Of a stretch of DNA of 7,700 nt, positions 1 through 5,403 are shown piece by piece. The notes beneath the pieces are model-generated. The model saw only the letters and a program-made list of their open reading frames with translations, was not told where the DNA came from and did no database searches. The first letter of the stretch is position 1. The number at the start of each line of letters is the position of its first letter. The translations under genes were made by a program, and so were the position numbers. The DNA comes from Spirochaetaceae bacterium (GTDB taxonomy: Bacteria > Spirochaetota > Spirochaetia > Treponematales > Breznakiellaceae), in assembly GCA_031255655.1 (NCBI GenBank), contig JAIRSB010000183.1, forward strand, positions 1 through 7,700. Direction: 5' to 3'.

Positions 1-1913
1 CGAAAGGCATCGCGGCGGGCGATAAGTATCAAACCTTGCGCGGTGTTACCGGTTCCGGCAAAACATTCACAATGGCAAAAATAATCGAGGCCGTGCAATT
101 GCCAACGATTATAATAAGCCATAACAAAACGCTTGCCGCCCAGCTTTACCGCGAGTTCAAAGGTTTTTTCCCGTACAATGCTGTCGAATATTATGTCTCA
201 TACTACGACTACTATCAGCCGGAAGCCTATGTGGCAAGCCGCGATTTGTACATCGAAAAGGACGCCTCGATAAATAACGAGGTTGAACGCCTGCGGCTTT
301 CTGCGACACGAAGTTTGATGGAACGCAAGGACGTTATCATTGTCGCCACCGTTTCCTGCATATACGGGCTGGCTACGCCCGAAATCTATAAAAAGATGAC
401 GGCAACTTTTTCAAAAGGGCAAACTATTGATGTCGATGCCCTGATGCGCCGTTTTATCGAGCTACAGTATGAGCGCAACGATGTTTCACTGGAGCGCGGA
501 CGTTTCCGGCGGCGCGGAGACATGCTCGAGATATTTCCGGCCTATCTTGAAGACGCTTACCGCGTAGACTTGGATTGGGAAACGGTCAGCCGCATACGCC
601 GTTTCAATCCTGTATCAGGCGAAGTATTTGAGGAACTCGACAGCGCGATGTTGTATCCGGCGAAGCAGTTTGTAATGCCGCAGATAATGATTACCGAGGC
701 GCTGCCGCGGATAAAAAGCGAATTAGAAGCCCGTTACGAAGAATTAAAAAATGAAGGGAAGCAACTAGAAGCCGAGCGGCTTAAAACGCGGGTTGAATAT
801 GATATGGAAATGCTGAATGAAATGGGCTACTGCTCCGGCATAGAGAATTACTCCGCGCCGCTTGCCGGGCGGAAGGCCGGAGAGCGGCCTGATACCCTCA
901 TCGATTATTTCCCTGAACGGCATCTTACTTTTATAGACGAAAGTCATGTGAGTCTGCCGCAAATAGGCGCGATGTACGCCGGAGACAGAAGCCGCAAGCA
1001 GAATTTGGTCGATTACGGCTTCCGGCTGCCCTGCGCTTTGGATAACCGCCCGCTTCGCTCCGATGAATTTGCCGGACTGCTTGACAAAACGATTTATGTG
1101 TCTGCTACGCCTGGCGAAACGGAAATAAAGCAGTCAGAGCGTGTCGTGGAACAGTTGATACGTCCGACAGGGCTTTTGGACCCGGAAATCGAAGTGCGCC
1201 CAAGCGAAGGGCAAATGGAAGATATTTACGCGGAAATACAAAAACATATTAAATCTGGTGGGCGCAGTCTGATTCTTACGCTGACAAAAAAAATGGCAGA
1301 GGATTTGACGGACTTTTTGCTGGGGCTTGGGCTGAAAGTGCGCTATATACACAGCGAGGTTGAAACGATTGAGCGTGTCGAGATACTCACAAAACTGAGG
1401 CAGGGGGAGTTTGATGTGCTAATCGGCATAAATCTGCTGCGCGAAGGTATAGATCTGCCGGAAGTTTCGTTCATCGCCATTCTGGACGCTGACAAAATCG
1501 GTTTTTTGCGCTCGATAACAAGTTTAGTGCAGATAATAGGACGCGCCGCTCGCAACGCCGCCGGAAAGGTGGTTATGTACGCCGACCGGATGAGCGACGC
1601 TATGCGGGAGGCGATAACGGAAACGGAACGCCGGCGAAAAATACAAATGGAATATAACGCCGCGCATAACATAAAGCCGGAGACGGTGAAAAAGGCGATC
1701 GCTAACATCCTTGAACGGCATGTTGAAGAAGCCCGGGAGTCTGTGGAGATGTCAACGGAAGCGTTGAAAAAATCGTACAACATTATGATACCGGCGGAAC
1801 GAAAAAAACTGATTACCGCTCTTAAAAACGAAATGCTTGAACACGCTAAAAAACTTGAGTTTGAACAGGCTGCCGCACTGCGGGACGAAATACAAAAGTT
1901 GGAAGCCTTCTAA
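1..1913 (+). CDS. uvrB: UvrB, excinuclease ABC subunit B (5'-partial)
   Basis: UvrB is the damage-verifying helicase-like subunit of nucleotide excision repair. It is loaded by UvrA and recruits UvrC for incision. The frame is open from base 3, and the first visible residues (KGIAAGDKYQT) already match the UvrB N-terminus, so the true start lies upstream and roughly 25-30 residues are missing. A TTG at 36 is internal, not the start. Visible landmarks are Walker A TGSGKT (48-65), the tyrosine-rich beta-hairpin (YYVSYYDYYQPEAYV, about 186-230), the DESH box (936-947), SATPG, motif V (GINLLREGIDLPEVS) and motif VI GRAARN (1539-1556). A C-terminal UVR domain, the UvrC-binding coiled coil, occupies about 1800-1910 (KKLEFEQAAALRDEI). 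Isoleucines replace usually polar residues just before motif VI at codons 1497, 1515 and 1533. The gene ends at TAA 1911-1913. The identification is essentially certain. Confidence 0.97.
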   Translation, partial: KGIAAGDKYQTLRGVTGSGKTFTMAKIIEAVQLPTIIISHNKTLAAQLYREFKGFFPYNAVEYYVSYYDYYQPEAYVASRDLYIEKDASINNEVERLRLSATRSLMERKDVIIVATVSCIYGLATPEIYKKMTATFSKGQTIDVDALMRRFIELQYERNDVSLERGRFRRRGDMLEIFPAYLEDAYRVDLDWETVSRIRRFNPVSGEVFEELDSAMLYPAKQFVMPQIMITEALPRIKSELEARYEELKNEGKQLEAERLKTRVEYDMEMLNEMGYCSGIENYSAPLAGRKAGERPDTLIDYFPERHLTFIDESHVSLPQIGAMYAGDRSRKQNLVDYGFRLPCALDNRPLRSDEFAGLLDKTIYVSATPGETEIKQSERVVEQLIRPTGLLDPEIEVRPSEGQMEDIYAEIQKHIKSGGRSLILTLTKKMAEDLTDFLLGLGLKVRYIHSEVETIERVEILTKLRQGEFDVLIGINLLREGIDLPEVSFIAILDADKIGFLRSITSLVQIIGRAARNAAGKVVMYADRMSDAMREAITETERRRKIQMEYNAAHNIKPETVKKAIANILERHVEEARESVEMSTEALKKSYNIMIPAERKKLITALKNEMLEHAKKLEFEQAAALRDEIQKLEAF

Positions 1914-2021
1914 TCCCCCATCCCTTACACGCTTCGTGTCCATATGAATGCAGATTCGCCCGCGTCTGCCGGTTGCCGGACACTGGCTTATCAAAAAACG
2001 AATTCCAGACTATCTTATGAT
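1914..2021 (+). other. uvrB-epmA gap, no terminator or promoter seen
   Basis: The 108 bases between the uvrB stop and the preferred epmA start contain a short hairpin, ACACG/CGTGT with a three-base loop (1927-1939). It has no following T-run, so it is not a convincing intrinsic terminator. The reading frame of uvrB stays open from its TAA through to epmA, so an ATG at 1944 could also serve as the epmA start. No Shine-Dalgarno sequence or promoter is evident. Confidence 0.4.
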
Positions 2022-3059
2022 ATGGATATAGAGCTATTACGCGCGCGTGCGGATATAATACGAAATACGCGGCGTTTCTTTGACAGCCGCTCGTATCTCG
2101 AAGTTGACACACCGCTTCTTTCTCCCAATTTGATACCGGAATCCTGCTTAGACGTATTCAAAACAACGCGACTGCCACCCCCAAACAGCAAAAAACAGCC
2201 GGAAAAAGATTACTGGCTCATCCCGTCTCCCGAAATCTGGATGAAAAAGCTGATTGCAGAGCATAAGACGAATATGTATCAGATATGCAAATGCTTTCGG
2301 AACTGTGAAACTTCCGGCTTAACCCACAGCCCGGAGTTCACGATGCTTGAATACTACACGATGGATGCGGATTACACGGATTCTCTTGACATAACGGAAG
2401 ATCTGTTTGACAGCCTTCTTGCGGACACCGGAAGAGAGGATGATATTTCCCCGCCTTTCATACGCTGGACTATGGATGAGGCCTTTTCGCGGCTGGCGGG
2501 CTTCAGTCTGATAGAAAAGCTGGAAAACGGAACGCTGGCAGAGGAAGCGCGAAAAATGGGGCTTGATATTCCAAGCGGAACAATTGATGGGGACGTATAC
2601 AACCTGATATTCATTCATGCGGTTGAGCCGCGTTTGCCAAAAGAAAAACCTGTGGTTTTGTTGGACTATCCCGCCGCCGTGCCTTGTCTGGCAAAAATGA
2701 ACGAAAGCCGCAGCGGTACGGCGGCAGGGCTGACGAGACAACGTTGGGAATTGTACGCGCGCGGAGTGGAGCTTGCGAACTGCTACTCTGAAGAGACGGA
2801 CGCGCGGAAAGTGAGGGACTTTTTTCTGTCGGAACAAAAGCTCAAACTAAGCGGAGGGGCGCAGCCGCACGCTGTCGATGATGAATACTGGAAAACGTTT
2901 TTACCGCGAAAATCACCCGATGGCACGGACGGTGCTGACAGCCCGTTTCCGCGTTGTTCCGGCGTGGCTCTCGGTCTTGACCGTCTCATCATGCTGCTTG
3001 CAGACCGCAAGACGATAGACGGAGTTCTGCCATTCCCTATGGAGAGCGATTTTCATTGA
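2022..3059 (+). CDS. epmA: EpmA/GenX, EF-P lysyl-lysine ligase (LysRS-like)
   Basis: This is a class II aminoacyl-tRNA-synthetase catalytic core without the N-terminal anticodon-binding OB domain of LysRS. In the known family (PoxA/YjeA/GenX) it attaches (R)-beta-lysine to a conserved lysine of elongation factor P. From the ATG at 2022 it is 345 residues, against 325 in E. coli. Seen: SPEIWMKKL (69-77), motif 2 FRNCE (92-96) followed by HSPEFTMLE (102-110), GVELANCYSE (248-257) and motif 3 GVALGLDR (314-321). Ala316 aligns with E. coli EpmA Ala298, where LysRS has Gly; this supports EpmA over a LysRS fragment. A longer ATG at 1944 adds 26 residues with no family resemblance. Neither start has a clear Shine-Dalgarno sequence, and I chose 2022 because conservation begins there. 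The gene follows uvrB by about 108 bases in the same frame and overlaps the next gene by 4 bases. Neither EpmB nor EF-P is in the window. Confidence 0.86.
   Translation: MDIELLRARADIIRNTRRFFDSRSYLEVDTPLLSPNLIPESCLDVFKTTRLPPPNSKKQPEKDYWLIPSPEIWMKKLIAEHKTNMYQICKCFRNCETSGLTHSPEFTMLEYYTMDADYTDSLDITEDLFDSLLADTGREDDISPPFIRWTMDEAFSRLAGFSLIEKLENGTLAEEARKMGLDIPSGTIDGDVYNLIFIHAVEPRLPKEKPVVLLDYPAAVPCLAKMNESRSGTAAGLTRQRWELYARGVELANCYSEETDARKVRDFFLSEQKLKLSGGAQPHAVDDEYWKTFLPRKSPDGTDGADSPFPRCSGVALGLDRLIMLLADRKTIDGVLPFPMESDFH
3041..3045 (+). promoter_or_regulatory. Ribosome binding site for the TTG-started MFS gene
   Basis: GGAGA lies inside the last codons of epmA, ten bases before the TTG at 3056. It is the main reason for accepting a TTG start that overlaps the preceding TGA stop. 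No ATG lies close enough downstream to keep the first membrane helix intact. Confidence 0.55.
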
Positions 3060-4273
3060 GAAACTGGAAGCTAAACTATGGCGCCGTTTTAATAGCGGAA
3101 ACGCTTGCGATACTGGGCTTTTCGCTGTCTATGCCGGTTATCCCGCTGTTTCTGGCGGATGACATAGGCATAAGCGACCCGCGAATGCTCAAGATGTGGA
3201 CGGGTGTCATACATTCATGCACGTCGATAGCTCTTGCGGTTTTCGCTCCGGTTTGGGGACGGCTGGCCGATGTTTACAGCCGCCGCGCCATGCTGATGAG
3301 AGCGATGTTCGGTGGCGCGGTCATCGTTTCCGCCATGGCCTTCGTAAAATCCCCGTGGCAGCTACTGGCCTTGCGCGTGATGCAGGGATGCCTAACCGGA
3401 ACCGTTGCGGCGGCAAGTGTGCTTACCGTCGGCATAGTCCCGAAAAGCGCGCTCACAATGGCGCTTGGTCTGCTGCAAACCGGAGTTTATGTCGGCAATT
3501 CGCTAGGGCCTGTCGCCGGAGGTCTGATTACGGATTTTCGGGGACACCGCGCCGCTTTTCTTGGAACGGGCGGCATACTGCTTATGGCCGCCTTAATAGT
3601 CCTGAAAGGCGTACACGAGAAGGCGCACAATTCCGGCAGGGCCGGAGCCGGTATCAAAGCGAAAAAAGCGGAAAGCTGGTTTACCGGTTTCAAGGCGATA
3701 GCTTCAAATCACGAGATAGTTTTGCTGTTGTCCGTTTCTTTTCTGTTTCAGATGGCGAATACTACGGTAAACCCCATACTGCCGCTTTTTTTGCGGGAAA
3801 TCACAGCGGATTCGCGCTATATAGGCTCGTCGACAGGACTCGTTTTGGGACTAGGCGCGGTAGCCGGCGCGCTCGGATCTATCATATCCGGAAAATTCTG
3901 CCCCCGCATCGGGTACTGGAAGACGCTGATTATATGCCTCGCGGGAGGATGCGCCGGAATAACACAGATGTTCGCCGCTGACCTTTGGTCTATGGCCTTT
4001 TTGCATTTCATACCTTCTTTTTTTCTGGGAGGGATAGGCCCTGCGCTGCAAGCCCTGCTCGCAGCTAATACAAGCTATGAGCGACAGGGTAGCGTGTTCG
4101 GACTCAACTCGTCGGCAGGTTCCACCGGAGCGGCTGTCGGTCCTTTGCTAGGCTCTGCCGCCGCGCTGATAAACTATCGCGCCGTTTTTCCCGTTACTGC
4201 CCTTATACTGAGCCTGCCTTTGATACGGCTTCTGCGGCGTGTAAAGCCGAAAGAGGCGGGTAACGCGCTTTAG
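3056..4273 (+). CDS. MFS drug-efflux-type transporter, MdtG-like (DHA1)
   Basis: This is a 405-residue integral membrane protein of the major facilitator superfamily, with about 12 hydrophobic segments and a hydrophilic central loop near residues 186-218. Motif A, between helices 2 and 3, is GRLADVYSRR (68-77). A glycine-rich GPVAGG (151-156) sits where drug/proton antiporters carry the helix-5 motif. Overall similarity is to the E. coli MdtG branch (WTGVIHSCTS, APVWGRLAD, WQLLALRVMQG, YRAVFPVTA). Family knowledge suggests proton-coupled export, but the substrate cannot be read from sequence. The start is TTG at 3056, overlapping the epmA stop as TTGA, with GGAGA at 3041-3045 ten bases upstream. 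This implies translational coupling to epmA. The TAG stop at 4271-4273 overlaps the TAA of the convergent aminotransferase gene. A later internal start cannot be excluded, but the first helix begins at about residue 9, so the TTG is favoured. Confidence 0.92.
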   Translation: MRNWKLNYGAVLIAETLAILGFSLSMPVIPLFLADDIGISDPRMLKMWTGVIHSCTSIALAVFAPVWGRLADVYSRRAMLMRAMFGGAVIVSAMAFVKSPWQLLALRVMQGCLTGTVAAASVLTVGIVPKSALTMALGLLQTGVYVGNSLGPVAGGLITDFRGHRAAFLGTGGILLMAALIVLKGVHEKAHNSGRAGAGIKAKKAESWFTGFKAIASNHEIVLLLSVSFLFQMANTTVNPILPLFLREITADSRYIGSSTGLVLGLGAVAGALGSIISGKFCPRIGYWKTLIICLAGGCAGITQMFAADLWSMAFLHFIPSFFLGGIGPALQALLAANTSYERQGSVFGLNSSAGSTGAAVGPLLGSAAALINYRAVFPVTALILSLPLIRLLRRVKPKEAGNAL

Positions 4274-5352
4274 ACCTTCACCACCCACCCTTCCGGGCCT
4301 GCATTTTTACCGTACTGAATCGATTTGAGTGCGTCCCGGATTTCCGCCGTAAAATCACCGACCGTGCCGCCGTTAAACTCGACGGTTCTACCATTGTGCG
4401 TGATGGACTCGATAGGCGTTGCGCCCGCCGCCGTGCCGCTTACAAAACATTCGCGGCTTTCCGACATGGCCTCGTCTATGCTTATCCGTCGTTCCACGAC
4501 TTTCACGCCTTTTTCACGGGCAAGAAATATGACACTTTCGCGGGTAATTCCGGGCAAAATGGTATCACCAAGCTCCGGCGTTACCAGTTCACCTGACTTT
4601 AAGTAAAAAAATATGTTGCAGGAAGAGCCTTCCTCAACATAAGTACGCTCCGCCGCATCAAGAAAAACACATTCCATAAAGCCCGCTTCGGCGGCCTCGT
4701 GTTTAGCCAGCGCGGAGATTACATAGTTTGACGCCGCTTTTATCCAGCCGGTGCCGTTAGGCGTCGCCCTTACGCGATTGCTGACTACCGCGCCTTTCAA
4801 GCCTGTTTCAAAATAAGCGCCCACAGTGGTGCAGATTATCACAACCCAAGGCTCGCTGGAAAGTTTTACGCCGATTCCCCCCTCCGAATATGTAAACGGA
4901 CGGATATACACCGCATCCGCCGTGGAAAACGAATCTTTTTCCCACTCCGCTTTGTAAACGGGTGTAAAGCCAAGCGCGGCGTTTCGGCGCGTAAGCTCGA
5001 GGCAAGCCTTTACGAACATATCCTCAGGAAAAGGCGGCATATAAAGCCCTTCCATAGACTTGCGAAACCGCGCCGCGTTTTTATCCGGCCTAAAAATCGA
5101 CAATGACCCGTCTTTCCACGGGAAAGCCTTCAAGCCCTCAAACACGCTCAAGCCGTACTGCGTAGAATAACCTACGAGCGGCATATCGTCAAAATAATTG
5201 CGAGAGGCAATAATCTTTTCCTCTTCCGCTTCCGGCAATTCGTTCTCTTCCGTCCGCGTCTTACTCGTTTTTTCGATGAACTCTTCTTTCCATGATGAGC
5301 CAGAAAACTTAGCGCGGTACACGACAGGATAACTATTCAATGAAAATGCCAT
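4270..5352 (-). CDS. ilvE: Branched-chain amino acid aminotransferase
   Basis: This is a fold-type IV, PLP-dependent transaminase. It catalyses the last step of leucine, isoleucine and valine synthesis, or the first step of their breakdown, using the 2-oxoglutarate/glutamate pair in the cytoplasm. The protein has 360 residues, as expected for the longer BCAT class that also includes the eukaryotic enzymes. Seen: QYGLSVFEGLKAF (65-77), the IRPFTYSEGGIGV substrate loop (about 150-162), TGWIK with Lys205 as the predicted PLP Schiff-base lysine, the EEGSSCNIF box (240-248; Glu241 predicted to contact the pyridine nitrogen), LPGITR (266-271) and SGTAAG near 305-310. The ATG at 5352-5350 is preceded ten bases upstream by AAGGAG. 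The gene lies 51 bases after the EF-G-like gene on the same strand with no visible terminator between them, so co-transcription is likely. No other branched-chain biosynthesis gene is present, so the direction of flux is unknown. Confidence 0.95.
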   Translation of the reverse strand: MAFSLNSYPVVYRAKFSGSSWKEEFIEKTSKTRTEENELPEAEEEKIIASRNYFDDMPLVGYSTQYGLSVFEGLKAFPWKDGSLSIFRPDKNAARFRKSMEGLYMPPFPEDMFVKACLELTRRNAALGFTPVYKAEWEKDSFSTADAVYIRPFTYSEGGIGVKLSSEPWVVIICTTVGAYFETGLKGAVVSNRVRATPNGTGWIKAASNYVISALAKHEAAEAGFMECVFLDAAERTYVEEGSSCNIFFYLKSGELVTPELGDTILPGITRESVIFLAREKGVKVVERRISIDEAMSESRECFVSGTAAGATPIESITHNGRTVEFNGGTVGDFTAEIRDALKSIQYGKNAGPEGWVVKV

Positions 5353-5362
5353 AACTCTTTAT

Positions 5363-5368
5363 CTCCTT
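5363..5368 (-). promoter_or_regulatory. Ribosome binding site of ilvE
   Basis: Read on the minus strand, AAGGAG ends ten bases before the ATG at 5352. It sits in the 51-base purine-rich gap between the EF-G-like gene and ilvE. I see no convincing promoter or terminator in that gap. Confidence 0.7.
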
Positions 5369-5403
5369 TCCTTTTTCAAAATCCTTTTAGTTGGCGGACG
5401 ACA

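Noticed and set aside
874..890. Inverted repeat AGGCCG/CGGCCT with a five-base loop in uvrB.
   Set aside because: It is a single 6-bp stem inside coding sequence with no partner copies, as expected by chance at this base composition.
1343..1783. A 146-codon frame antisense to uvrB.
   Set aside because: It is low-complexity Ser/Arg/Ile-rich sequence opposite the conserved helicase motifs V and VI, with no family resemblance.
1927..1939. Small hairpin after uvrB as a terminator.
   Set aside because: The stem is only 5 bp and has no T-run after it; readthrough into epmA seems more likely.
2319..2837. A 172-codon frame antisense to epmA.
   Set aside because: It has no recognisable motif and lies opposite a conserved catalytic domain; it is a shadow frame.
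2022..3059. A truncated lysyl-tRNA synthetase (broken lysS).
   Set aside because: The length fits intact EpmA, all catalytic motifs are present, and the motif 3 alanine is the EpmA-specific residue, so this is not a pseudogene.
3196..3981. A 261-codon plus-strand frame inside the MFS gene.
   Set aside because: The translation is rich in Arg, Gly and Ser without domain features, and the overlapping MFS frame is clearly conserved. It is a shadow frame.
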